This document shows, piece after piece, positions 8,224-15,642 of a stretch of DNA of 57,917 bases; positions within the stretch are counted from its first letter, which is position 1, and each line of letters opens with the position of its first letter. Origin of the DNA: an uncultured Oscillospiraceae bacterium (GTDB taxonomy: Bacteria; Bacillota; Clostridia; Oscillospirales; Acutalibacteraceae); assembly GCA_949283785.1 (NCBI GenBank), contig CASDTR010000024.1, positions 1 through 57,917 on the forward strand, in the 5' to 3' direction. The notes beneath the pieces were generated by a model. It saw nothing but the letters and a program-made list of their open reading frames with translations, ran no database searches and was not told the DNA's origin. Position numbers and translations under genes: made by a program.

Positions 8224-8775
8224 TTACATAAGCTTTTCGTTATAATGAGCGCGCTCTCCGCCTATGAATTTGGGCCTCGTTCTGGCGCATATTATATTTG
8301 CCTCTCCGATTTTTTTTACACTCAATCTTACGGGAACGGCTACCTTTTTAAGATGCATACCTATAAGCGTACCCCCTATATCTATTCCCGCGTCGGCCTT
8401 TATTTCCTCAACCGTTGCGGGATTTTCGAAAGCCTTATAAGCGGTAGTGGCAAATGAGCCGCCCGCTTTGGGCATAGGCACTGCGTTTACAATTTCAAGC
8501 CCCTGTTTCTCGGCTGCTGCTTTTTCGGTAATTATAGCGCGGTTAAGATGCTCGCAGCATTGGGCGGCAAGAAAAATCCCTTTTTCCTTCAAAATCGGAT
8601 AAATTGCGTTAAAGCAGGTCTCGGCAGCTTCAAGGCTCGAATCGGTGCCGATTTTTTCTCCCACCATTTCGCTGGAAGAGCAGCCTATTACCACTATATC
8701 GCCGCTTTTAAGTTCTGCGGCTTCTATAAGCTCGTTAATCGCCGTTTCTGCATTTTTTTTAATATTTTCAAACAT
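8224..8775 (-). CDS. UPF0340 / TIGR01440 family protein (YwlG-like)
   Basis: A 183-residue conserved protein of the UPF0340 family, common in Firmicutes and without an established function that I know of. Recognisable stretches are GDIVVIGCSSSEMVGEKIG near residue 25, QCCEHLNRA near 95, PKAGGSFATTAYKAF and a C-terminal RPKFIGGERAHY. The two adjacent Cys and the His of QCCEH look like possible metal or catalytic residues (inference). CAGGAG precedes the ATG at normal spacing. The gene is transcribed away from spoIVB with a 180-bp divergent region between them. Confidence 0.85.
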   Translation of the reverse strand: MFENIKKNAETAINELIEAAELKSGDIVVIGCSSSEMVGEKIGTDSSLEAAETCFNAIYPILKEKGIFLAAQCCEHLNRAIITEKAAAEKQGLEIVNAVPMPKAGGSFATTAYKAFENPATVEEIKADAGIDIGGTLIGMHLKKVAVPVRLSVKKIGEANIICARTRPKFIGGERAHYNEKLM

Positions 8776-8955
8776 AAAATCATCTCCTGAACGCTTGACA
8801 TATATACTACTACTGCTTTTAAAAAATTTAAATAAGCAAATTATACAAATTTTTTATTGTCTCCAAATTCACCCGACGCGGTATTTAATTACCGCAAATA
8901 AATTGTCGCAAAAAAGGTAAATTAGTTGTGCGGCATTTATTAAGGAGGTGAAAAA

Positions 8956-10182
8956 ATGAGAAAAGCAGTAAAAATCACCGCAGGATTTATTTCGGTAATC
9001 ACTATTTTGATTTTGATTCTTATGGTATTTGCATATTACTTTCTGCCCGCAAGTTATTTTGTCACGGATGAAAGAAATATTACCATAAAAAATATTTATT
9101 CTATCAGCTGCTTTGAAGAAAATGAAAATCAGGTAAATTCTTCCGAGGAAACGCCTTTGGAAAAAACCGTGAAAAAAGATATTACTCTGTTTAACGTAAT
9201 ACCTGTAAAATCCGCCGAAGTGACGAGGATACAGCGAAAGTATGTCATTCCCGGCGGAAATATTTTCGGTATACGGCTTTATACGAGCGGCGTCATGATC
9301 GTAGGGATGCAGGATATTACCACGGAAAAAGGCAGCGTAAATCCCGCGGAGAAAGCAGGGCTGAAAATAGGAGATATAATTACCCATGTCAATGGCGAAG
9401 AGGTAAATAAAAACAAGGATATAATGTGGCTTTTTGAAAGCTCAGACGGGAAAGGCATCAATATAGAGTATATAAGAGGTGAAAAGACCTATTCAACGGT
9501 TTTGTATCCGCAGCTTTCAAAGGATGACAGTAAATACAGAGCGGGACTTTGGGTGAGAGACAGTACGGCAGGAATAGGCACAATGACATATTACGATGAA
9601 GAAAACAATATTTTTGCAGGCCTCGGACACGGGATCTGCGACGTGGATACAGGCGAAATAATGCCGCTGCTGGGAGGAGACATAGTTGAAGCCGTTGTCA
9701 GCAGCTGTACTAAAGGCAGCGAAGGGACGCCAGGTGAGCTGATAGGAGCTTTCAGCGGAGCAGTGACGGGAAATTTGGTGCTGAATACTGCGGCGGGAAT
9801 TTACGGCACAACTATCGGCGAAATAAAAGTCAGCGCAGAAAAGATACCTGTTGCGACAAAGCAGGAGGTGGAATCGGGCAAGGCGTATATTATTTCCACA
9901 ATAGACGGTAAGACTCCTGAAAAGTTCGAAGTAGAAGTAAAAAAAATTTTTGCGGGGGATTCCGGTTATAAAAATATGGTGGTAAAAGTGACGGACAGCC
10001 GTCTTATCGATGTAACGGGCGGTATAGTGCAGGGTATGAGCGGCAGTCCCATAATACAAAACGGAATGCTCATCGGTGCAGTGACCCATGTTTTCGTAAA
10101 TGACCCGCTGCAAGGGTATGGTATATATGCTGAAAAAATGATTGAAATTTCAGACACTTTGACTGAGGACGCTGATGATTAA
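8956..10182 (+). CDS. spoIVB: Stage IV sporulation protein B (SpoIVB), S55 serine peptidase
   Basis: A 408-residue forespore-secreted protease that, in Bacillus, cleaves SpoIVFA and so triggers pro-sigma-K processing. It has an N-terminal membrane/signal segment (~8-30), a PDZ domain (~112-185, with GLKIGDIITHVNGEEV), and the S55 domain with the catalytic His motif GLGHGICD (H225) and Ser motif GMSGSP (S362). The length is close to the Bacillus protein. AGGAGGTG lies just before the ATG. spoIVB next to spo0A is a deeply conserved arrangement in endospore formers, which supports the call. Its target sigma factor, sigK, is encoded 4 kb downstream. Confidence 0.95.
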   Translation: MRKAVKITAGFISVITILILILMVFAYYFLPASYFVTDERNITIKNIYSISCFEENENQVNSSEETPLEKTVKKDITLFNVIPVKSAEVTRIQRKYVIPGGNIFGIRLYTSGVMIVGMQDITTEKGSVNPAEKAGLKIGDIITHVNGEEVNKNKDIMWLFESSDGKGINIEYIRGEKTYSTVLYPQLSKDDSKYRAGLWVRDSTAGIGTMTYYDEENNIFAGLGHGICDVDTGEIMPLLGGDIVEAVVSSCTKGSEGTPGELIGAFSGAVTGNLVLNTAAGIYGTTIGEIKVSAEKIPVATKQEVESGKAYIISTIDGKTPEKFEVEVKKIFAGDSGYKNMVVKVTDSRLIDVTGGIVQGMSGSPIIQNGMLIGAVTHVFVNDPLQGYGIYAEKMIEISDTLTEDADD

Positions 10183-10255
10183 GGGAACCGCATGGCATAA
10201 TAAAAGTCAAAACCAATAGTTTTGGAAAATTATACCATTTTTTGCCAAAAGACTA

Positions 10256-10284
10256 TTGCCAACTGATGGATTAAATGGTAAAAT
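10256..10284 (+). promoter_or_regulatory. Sigma-A type promoter of spo0A
   Basis: TTGCCA at 10256-10261, a 17-bp spacer and TAAAAT at 10279-10284 with TG at 10276-10277. The transcript would start just ahead of the spo0A ribosome site. I found no clear 0A box by eye. Confidence 0.7.
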
Positions 10285-10314
10285 ATGGTAGAACAAAAAA
10301 CGGAGGTTTTGAAA

Positions 10315-11088
10315 ATGGAAAAAACAACAAAAATTATGATTGCAGAAGAAGGAACAGAATTCGGAAAAAGCTGCAGCAGCGTTTTGAGAAACGACGGATT
10401 TGACGTATCCATGGTCGCGAAAGACGGCGCGCTTGTAATAGACCGAATCAATGAGATAAAGCCCGACGTTCTCATTATGGACAGCTTTATGCCTCATGTG
10501 GACGGCTTGGGAGTGCTTTCCAATTTCAGAGAGCATCGTCCCGAGAAAAAACCAATCGTAATGCTTATGTCAAGTGTGGATAATGCAGAGTTTGAAAAGG
10601 AGGTTATTTCAGCAGGCGCAGATTACTATTTTCTCAAACCCTTTGATGTTGATGTGCTTTCTCAGCGCATCAAACAAATTACCGCGTGGAAAAATCGTAA
10701 TGTTAAGGGTGATATGTCCGAAATCGACAGCACTGAGGACCTTGAAGTCATTGTCTCTGAAATAATGCATCAAATAGGCGTCCCCGCCCATATAAAGGGA
10801 TATCAGTACCTTAGAACGGCGATTATTTTATCAATAAACGACAAAATGATGCTGGAATCTGTCACTAAAGTCCTTTATCCGACAGTGGCAAAGCTTTATA
10901 AAACTACTCCGTCCCGTGTAGAGAGGGCAATAAGGCACGCGATCGAAGTTGCTTGGGACAGGGGCGACGTAGATGTTCTCAGCTCCTATTTCGGATATAC
11001 CATTCAGAACACAAGAGGCAAGCCCACCAACAGCGAATTTATTGCCATGATAAGTGACAAGCTTCGTTTGAAGCTTAAAATTGCGTAG
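10315..11088 (+). CDS. spo0A: Stage 0 sporulation protein A, master response regulator
   Basis: Spo0A, 257 residues, the phosphorelay output regulator that commits the cell to sporulation. The receiver domain covers residues ~5-122 with the phospho-acceptor D56 (VLIMDSFMP) and conserved Lys K108 (YFLKPFD). The Mg-binding acidic pair, usually Asp-Asp, is E11-E12, and the conserved Thr is Ser (S86). The C-terminal DNA-binding domain (~145-255) has [28 protein letters not shown] and [13 protein letters not shown] 10315 is chosen because GGAGG lies nine bases upstream; an in-frame ATG at 10285 has no such site. Identity is certain from the C-terminal domain and spoIVB linkage. Confidence 0.96.
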   Translation: MEKTTKIMIAEEGTEFGKSCSSVLRNDGFDVSMVAKDGALVIDRINEIKPDVLIMDSFMPHVDGLGVLSNFREHRPEKKPIVMLMSSVDNAEFEKEVISAGADYYFLKPFDVDVLSQRIKQITAWKNRNVKGDMSEIDSTEDLEVIVSEIMHQIGVPAHIKGYQYLRTAIILSINDKMMLESVTKVLYPTVAKLYKTTPSRVERAIRHAIEVAWDRGDVDVLSSYFGYTIQNTRGKPTNSEFIAMISDKLRLKLKIA

Positions 11089-11119
11089 CATCAAATCCGT
11101 AGTTTCCTGAATTAAAAAT

Positions 11120-11166
11120 CCTCCCGACGGTAATACTTTAAATGTAAAGCCGTGGGAGGTTTTTTT
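11120..11166 (+). terminator. Terminator-like hairpin whose 3' arm contains the sigG ribosome-binding site
   Basis: CCTCCC (11120/11121-11125) pairs with GGGAGG (11154-11159), CGG (11128-11130) with CCG (11150-11152), and CTTTA (11136-11140) with TAAAG (11145-11149). Seven T residues (11160-11166) follow, then the sigG ATG at 11167. GGGAGG is the sigG Shine-Dalgarno sequence, so the same fold could end spo0A transcription and hide the sigG translation start. Confidence 0.8.
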
Positions 11167-11934
11167 ATGAAATTTAATAAAGTTGAACTGTGCGGAGTAA
11201 ACACTTCAAAGCTGAAAGTGCTTAAGGAAAAAGAAAAAGTGGAACTGCTCAAAAAAATAAGGGAGGGGGACAAAAATGCTCGCAGCGAGTTGATAAACGG
11301 GAATCTGCGTTTGGTTTTAAGTGTTATTCAGCGTTTTACAAACAGAGGCGAAAATCTTGACGATCTCTTTCAGGTGGGCTGTATCGGACTTATTAAAGCT
11401 ATTGATAATTTTGATGTAAATCAAAACGTACGTTTTTCCACTTATGCAGTCCCAATGATCATAGGGGAGATCAGGAGATATCTGAGGGACAATAACTCGG
11501 TAAGGGTCAGCCGTTCTCTTCGTGATACCGCTTATCATGCAATGCAGATTAAAGAGCGTCTTACAAATGAAAATCAGAAGGAGCCGACAGTTGAAGAGAT
11601 AGCGAAAGAGATGAATATTAAGAAGGAAGAGGTAGTCATGGCGCTGGAAGCCATTGTAGAGCCCGTATCTCTCTATGAGCCGCTGTATAACGACGGAGGA
11701 GATACGATTTATGTTATGGATCAGGTAGGCGACAGCAACAGCGACGATAACTGGATTGATGAAATAGTTTTTAAGCAGTCGATAGAAAAACTCAGCGACA
11801 GAGAGAAAAAAATACTTTCCATGAGATTCATGCAGGGCAAAACCCAGACAGAGGTTGCAAGGGAAATAGGAATATCTCAGGCGCAGGTATCGAGGCTCGA
11901 AAAAAGCGCAATTAATAATATAAAGAATAAGTAA
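11167..11934 (+). CDS. sigG: RNA polymerase sporulation sigma factor G
   Basis: Late forespore sigma factor, 255 residues. It opens with the sigma-G signature (NKVELCGVNTSKLKVL), then region 2 (NGNLRLVLSVIQRF, DLFQVGCIGLIKAIDNFD, FSTYAVPMIIGEIRRYLRD), region 3 with SRSLRDTAY, and region 4 with GKTQTEVAREIGISQAQVSRLEK. The block EPLYNDGGDTIYVMDQ is near the Bacillus sigma-G sequence. The start is set by GGGAGG seven bases upstream. Its ribosome site lies in the hairpin described just upstream. sigE, often paired with sigG, is not in the window. Confidence 0.95.
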   Translation: MKFNKVELCGVNTSKLKVLKEKEKVELLKKIREGDKNARSELINGNLRLVLSVIQRFTNRGENLDDLFQVGCIGLIKAIDNFDVNQNVRFSTYAVPMIIGEIRRYLRDNNSVRVSRSLRDTAYHAMQIKERLTNENQKEPTVEEIAKEMNIKKEEVVMALEAIVEPVSLYEPLYNDGGDTIYVMDQVGDSNSDDNWIDEIVFKQSIEKLSDREKKILSMRFMQGKTQTEVAREIGISQAQVSRLEKSAINNIKNK

Positions 11935-11939
11935 AATCA

Positions 11940-11987
11940 AGCAGCCAGCTGAAATTCAAGTTCAGTTGACTGCTCTTCTTTTTTTAG
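11940..11987. terminator. Convergent terminator between sigG and the glycosidase gene
   Basis: Stem AGCAGCCAGCTGAA (11940-11953) with TTCAGTTGACTGCT (11961-11974; a few mismatches or wobbles), then a T-rich tail on the plus strand. It lies between converging genes. Confidence 0.8.
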
Positions 11988-11989
11988 AA

Positions 11990-13963
11990 TTATAAAGCTA
12001 TTTCCGTTTCTTCGCCTGATTTAATGATTATATCCTCTTTGCCTGAAACAGACATGATATAGTTATCGCTGTTTCGTTTAACTTTTATATCTATCTCTTT
12101 TCCGCAGAGTGTGAGGCTGTCTATTTCCGTAAAATCCCAGCTGCTCGGCAGGGAGGGCTTTAAGATGAATTTATTAAAGCCTATGGGTCTGATTCCCAAA
12201 ATGCCCTCCGAAAAGATCCTCAGATACAGTCCGCTTTCGGCAGAAAGCTGCGCCTGATTTCCCTCAGGGTAGGCTTCAACGGCGTAAGGGATGTGATTTC
12301 CGAGAAGTCTCGCTTTAGAGTAAGCGTTGAGCAGTTCGAGGCTGCGGTCAGCTTCGCCGCAGCTGAAAAGTCCTCTCAGGGCGTAAAGGGTAGAGCGATC
12401 CCAGAATGTCTTTTCTCCGCTTCTTGTAACAAGACCCTCTTCCATTCTCAGTTTGTCGGAAAACAGCGCGTCGGCGGTTCCCTTTGCTCTGTCGAAAATC
12501 CCAACCGTAAGGGGCATACATATCCATGAACGAAGGCGTTTTTCTTCGCTGCAATATCTGTATGTATCATAGCCTTCGACATTTTCTTCAAAGTAATTTT
12601 TGATGCCGTCTCTTATAATCTGTGCTTTATTTCTGTAATATTCGGCTTCTGAGGTTCTTCCCTTTTCCTCAAGAATATATGAAAAGTTCAAAAGGGCGTC
12701 ATAGGCTATGCATGATGTCGTAAGGTTTGCTTTTCCGCTTTCAAAGCGGTTCTCCAGCTCGTCGCTGTCACTTGCTACGACATTATTTTCATTTATCTGT
12801 GAAATGGTAAAATCGGCACAGTCTTTGATGGCATCTGTGAACTTATCGGCAAGCTTTTTGTCTCCTGAGGCCAGAACAAATCTTGAAGCTCCGTAGGCAT
12901 ACATGGCGCTGTCGCCTCTGTCTTTTGCTCCGTGCCAGATGCCGTCGCCTTCAGCCACAATGCTTGTTATAAGCGCTTGGTCGGGCGAAATGTATTTCTT
13001 ATAGAGGTTGTAGCAGTTTACGGACTGTTCAAATCCTGTTTTATAACCCAAATATCCGAAAAGGGGATTTATGTATTCGCATTGATCGTTTGTCCAAAGC
13101 GCCGCGTAATATCCTCCGCCTCCAGGTGAATGCATGAGCCCGTTTTTGGTCTTGTATATGCTTTCACAGGCTCTTATCTTTGCAAAGCGGCACATGGAGT
13201 TAATTGTATCGTCAGGAGTTTTCACAACCATTTTTTTGTCAAGGTCCGCTATCAGCTCGAGTCGCATTTTAAGCTGCTTTTCTCCGTCCAAATTAAGATC
13301 GGAGGCATTGAGATTTGTACCGCAATAATAGGCGAAAATTGTTTTGCTTTCTCCTGATTCTATGGTGAATCCGCTTTCGCTTACGGTGCAGCATAGCTTA
13401 TACTGTTTTCTTTCATGTCCGAAAATTTTAGGGGTAACATGTTGCCCGTCGTTGTTTATGCATTGGACCGTTAATGTCTGTGAACTTCCGTTAGTCATGG
13501 TGATTTTTTCCGTAAGGCAGGGAGCGTCAGGGGCAGTGAAAATTTCTCTCTTTATATAAACGTTTTTGTCGTAAGTTTCAATAGTTAAAATACCGCTGAA
13601 AATGAATTTTTTAACCTTTTCTGAAAGCTTCTGTCCGCCGACTGCAAAAGTAGCACCGCGGAAATTATGATCTTGGCTTGAATGTGTATTGTTAGGGTAC
13701 ATGCGAAGGGTCGGAAAAACAACATGGCGCATGATTTTAAAATTACCTTCTCTGTCGTGCCCGTAGCTGATTATGCTCGAAGCATAAAATCCCGACATTT
13801 CCACATGATTTCCGTATTCCTGATTATCTTTTGCACTGTATACAATGTTTTTTCCCTCAAGAAAATGGTACGTTTCGCTCTTTGCTTTTGGTATTTTAGC
13901 AAAGGAAGCGAAAAAGGGTATTCTCGGTCTTTTGATATTTCCATGAAGCAAGCCTGACAGCAT
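11990..13963 (-). CDS. Six-hairpin (alpha/alpha-barrel) glycosidase-like protein
   Basis: A 657-residue protein with the look of a six-hairpin glycosidase: an N-terminal beta-rich region (~1-230) and an alpha-helical barrel (~235-600) with Trp- and acidic-rich motifs (AALWTNDQCEYINP, AEGDGIWHGAKDRGDSAMYA, EKTFWDRSTLYALRG, YPEGNQAQLSAESGLYLR) and a small C-terminal beta region. No signal peptide is seen, so it probably acts in the cytoplasm on imported oligosaccharide. I cannot place it in a specific GH family (GH63, GH78, GH94 and GH15-like barrels all share the fold). TTAGGAGG fixes the start. It sits between sigG and sigK on the opposite strand, an odd place for sugar metabolism. Confidence 0.7.
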   Translation of the reverse strand: MLSGLLHGNIKRPRIPFFASFAKIPKAKSETYHFLEGKNIVYSAKDNQEYGNHVEMSGFYASSIISYGHDREGNFKIMRHVVFPTLRMYPNNTHSSQDHNFRGATFAVGGQKLSEKVKKFIFSGILTIETYDKNVYIKREIFTAPDAPCLTEKITMTNGSSQTLTVQCINNDGQHVTPKIFGHERKQYKLCCTVSESGFTIESGESKTIFAYYCGTNLNASDLNLDGEKQLKMRLELIADLDKKMVVKTPDDTINSMCRFAKIRACESIYKTKNGLMHSPGGGGYYAALWTNDQCEYINPLFGYLGYKTGFEQSVNCYNLYKKYISPDQALITSIVAEGDGIWHGAKDRGDSAMYAYGASRFVLASGDKKLADKFTDAIKDCADFTISQINENNVVASDSDELENRFESGKANLTTSCIAYDALLNFSYILEEKGRTSEAEYYRNKAQIIRDGIKNYFEENVEGYDTYRYCSEEKRLRSWICMPLTVGIFDRAKGTADALFSDKLRMEEGLVTRSGEKTFWDRSTLYALRGLFSCGEADRSLELLNAYSKARLLGNHIPYAVEAYPEGNQAQLSAESGLYLRIFSEGILGIRPIGFNKFILKPSLPSSWDFTEIDSLTLCGKEIDIKVKRNSDNYIMSVSGKEDIIIKSGEETEIAL

Positions 13964-14189
13964 TAATTAATCCTCCTAAAGTAAATCTGAAATCAGGTAA
14001 GTGGGATATATAAATATCCTGCTTTTTTGCAGCAAAATTATATCACAAATAAATTATATATAAAATGCGGAAAAACACTCAATAATTTATAAATTATATC
14101 AATTTTGCCCGTCTTTCATGTGAGGGGACGTGCAAAGAGAAATTTAAGTAAGCATATATTTTTTTATAAACTTTTAAGGAGGAATAGTT

Positions 14190-14891
14190 TTGTTTGCCGA
14201 ACTTATAAATTTGATGATAAGCAGTCTTATTTATTTTGCTCTTCATCTTTCCGGACCGAGCTCATTTCCAAAGCCGTTATCAGCTCAAAAGGAGAGAGAA
14301 TATCTGGAAAAAGCGAAAAAAGGGGATATGGAGTCCCGCGAAAAACTAATAGAGCACAATTTGCGTCTTGTAGCCCATATCATCAAAAAATATTATGCAT
14401 CTTACAGCGAACAGGATGACCTGATTTCAATAGGCACTATCGGATTGATAAAAGCGGTGGACAGCTTCAAATATGAAAAGGGGACTCGTCTTGCCACATA
14501 TGCGGCAAGATGCATAGAAAATGAAATACTGATGTATTTTCGCAATCAGAGAAAGACGGCGCAGGATGTTTACATAAGCGAACCAATTGATACGGACAGT
14601 GAAGGCAATCCGCTGACATTAATGGATATTATAAGCGTCAATGATACCATAGCGGACGATATTGATTTGAAAATAAAAACTCAAAGGCTTTATGAGTTTG
14701 TGTCAGAGATTCCTGATGAACGTGAAAAGAGGATAATAGTAAAAAGATACGGCCTTGACGGACGCAAGCCTCTAACACAGCGGGAAATTGCGTTTGAGGA
14801 AAGCATTTCAAGGTCCTATGTATCAAGAATTGAAAAAAAGGTACTGCATGATCTCAGGATGCAGTTTTTAAAAGCGGAAAAAAAGAAATAA
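14190..14891 (+). CDS. sigK: RNA polymerase sporulation sigma factor K (pro-sigma-K)
   Basis: Late mother-cell sigma factor, 233 residues, made as an inactive precursor. Residues 1 to ~20 are a hydrophobic pro-sequence removed in Bacillus by SpoIVFB after SpoIVB signalling. The mature part contains FPKPLS, EHNLRLVAHIIKKY, DLISIGTIGLIKAVDSF, LATYAARCIENEILMYFR and region 4 with SISRSYVSRIEKK. The start is TTG at 14190, set by AAGGAGG seven bases upstream. The gene is uninterrupted, so there is no skin-type element here. Finding spoIVB and sigK in the same window fits the known cross-compartment checkpoint. Confidence 0.95.
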   Translation: MFAELINLMISSLIYFALHLSGPSSFPKPLSAQKEREYLEKAKKGDMESREKLIEHNLRLVAHIIKKYYASYSEQDDLISIGTIGLIKAVDSFKYEKGTRLATYAARCIENEILMYFRNQRKTAQDVYISEPIDTDSEGNPLTLMDIISVNDTIADDIDLKIKTQRLYEFVSEIPDEREKRIIVKRYGLDGRKPLTQREIAFEESISRSYVSRIEKKVLHDLRMQFLKAEKKK

Positions 14892-14918
14892 ATTAAGGTC
14901 TGTTTTAAACATCAATAG

Positions 14919-14982
14919 GCTCGTAGAAAAATCATTTTTCGGCGTGTAACTGCCGGAAACGGTTTTTCTTCGAGCTGATTTT
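14919..14982 (+). terminator. Probable terminator after sigK
   Basis: GCTCGTAGAAAAA (14919-14931) pairs with TTTTTCTTCGAGC (14963-14975), with a two-base internal mismatch and an inner GGC/GCC stem, followed by TGATTTT. Confidence 0.65.
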
Positions 14983-15150
14983 ATCCTTAGAGTAAGTTTC
15001 GCTGTCAGTCTTTAAAATTATAAAACAGAATTCGAACTGATAAAAATAGCGGCTGCTGAAACGGATGAGTGAACACGCTTCGCTGTGGTTATTTACAACA
15101 ATATTATAAATATTGAAATTGATATTTTGTTAACATTGCACGCAATTTCA
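14983..15150. other. Intergenic stretch before the AOR operon promoter
   Basis: Together with the terminator and promoter this makes a 325-bp gene-free gap after sigK. I see no further gene, no convincing molybdenum/tungsten-cofactor riboswitch and no clear repeat. The promoter lies so close to the ferredoxin start that a riboswitch downstream of it would not fit. Confidence 0.5.
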
Positions 15151-15179
15151 TTGACTTTTTCTTTATTAACTGATATACT
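15151..15179 (+). promoter_or_regulatory. Strong sigma-A type promoter of the AOR/tungsten operon
   Basis: TTGACT (15151-15156), a 17-bp spacer and TATACT (15174-15179) with TG one base ahead of the -10. The expected start is near 15186, leaving a leader of about 30 nt before the ferredoxin ATG. It probably drives all tightly packed genes to 26202. Confidence 0.8.
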
Positions 15180-15216
15180 AATAAAAAAGTTGTTCCTTTT
15201 TTAGGAGGGATGGTTC

Positions 15217-15642
15217 ATGGCGTATCGCATTACTGACTTATGCATAGGATGTACTCTTTGCGCGAGAAATTGTCCTGTAGGCGCTGTTGTCGGTACGGTG
15301 AAGCAGCAGCATAAAATCGAAGAAAAGCGCTGTGTTGAATGCGGTGTTTGCGCAAATTTCTGTGCCAAGGGAGCCATTGTAAAGTCTGACGGGTCAGTGG
15401 CAGAAAAAATACCGAAAGACAAATGGAAAAAGCCCGTTATTGACACCAACAGGTGCAGCGCATGCTCCATGTGTGTTGTTGCTTGCGGCTTTTCCTGTAT
15501 TAAGATTTCCTATCCCGTAAAGCAGGGAGATCTAGATGTGTTTGCGGTACTGGTTAAGCCTGAAAAATGTGTAGGATGCTGCCTTTGTGAAGAAGCATGT
15601 CCTTTAGGTGCAATTACTATGAAAGAAGGTGGAGCAAAATGA
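15217..15642 (+). CDS. Polyferredoxin with four 4Fe-4S motifs, AOR electron partner
   Basis: A 141-residue polyferredoxin. Four cysteine clusters can be seen: CIGCTLCARNC near residue 9, CVECGVCANFC near 41, CSACSMCVVAC near 80 and CVGCCLCEEAC near 113. Each could hold one 4Fe-4S centre. Its coding end overlaps the start of the aldehyde:ferredoxin oxidoreductase gene (ATGA junction), so it is almost certainly the enzyme's electron-transfer subunit, passing electrons from aldehyde oxidation to ferredoxin pools or the reverse. AGGAGGG is well placed before the ATG. It is the first gene of the operon. Confidence 0.93.
   Translation: MAYRITDLCIGCTLCARNCPVGAVVGTVKQQHKIEEKRCVECGVCANFCAKGAIVKSDGSVAEKIPKDKWKKPVIDTNRCSACSMCVVACGFSCIKISYPVKQGDLDVFAVLVKPEKCVGCCLCEEACPLGAITMKEGGAK

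Noticed and set aside
8956-10182. Generic PDZ/HtrA-type protease instead of SpoIVB
   Set aside because: GLGHGICD, GMSGSP and linkage to spo0A are specific for the S55 sporulation protease.
14190-14891. skin-like element interrupting sigK
   Set aside because: The sigK frame is complete from pro-sequence to region 4 with no break.
14892-15216. Molybdenum/tungsten cofactor riboswitch ahead of the AOR operon
   Set aside because: The promoter at 15151-15179 leaves only about 30 nt of leader, and upstream sequence shows no recognisable conserved core.
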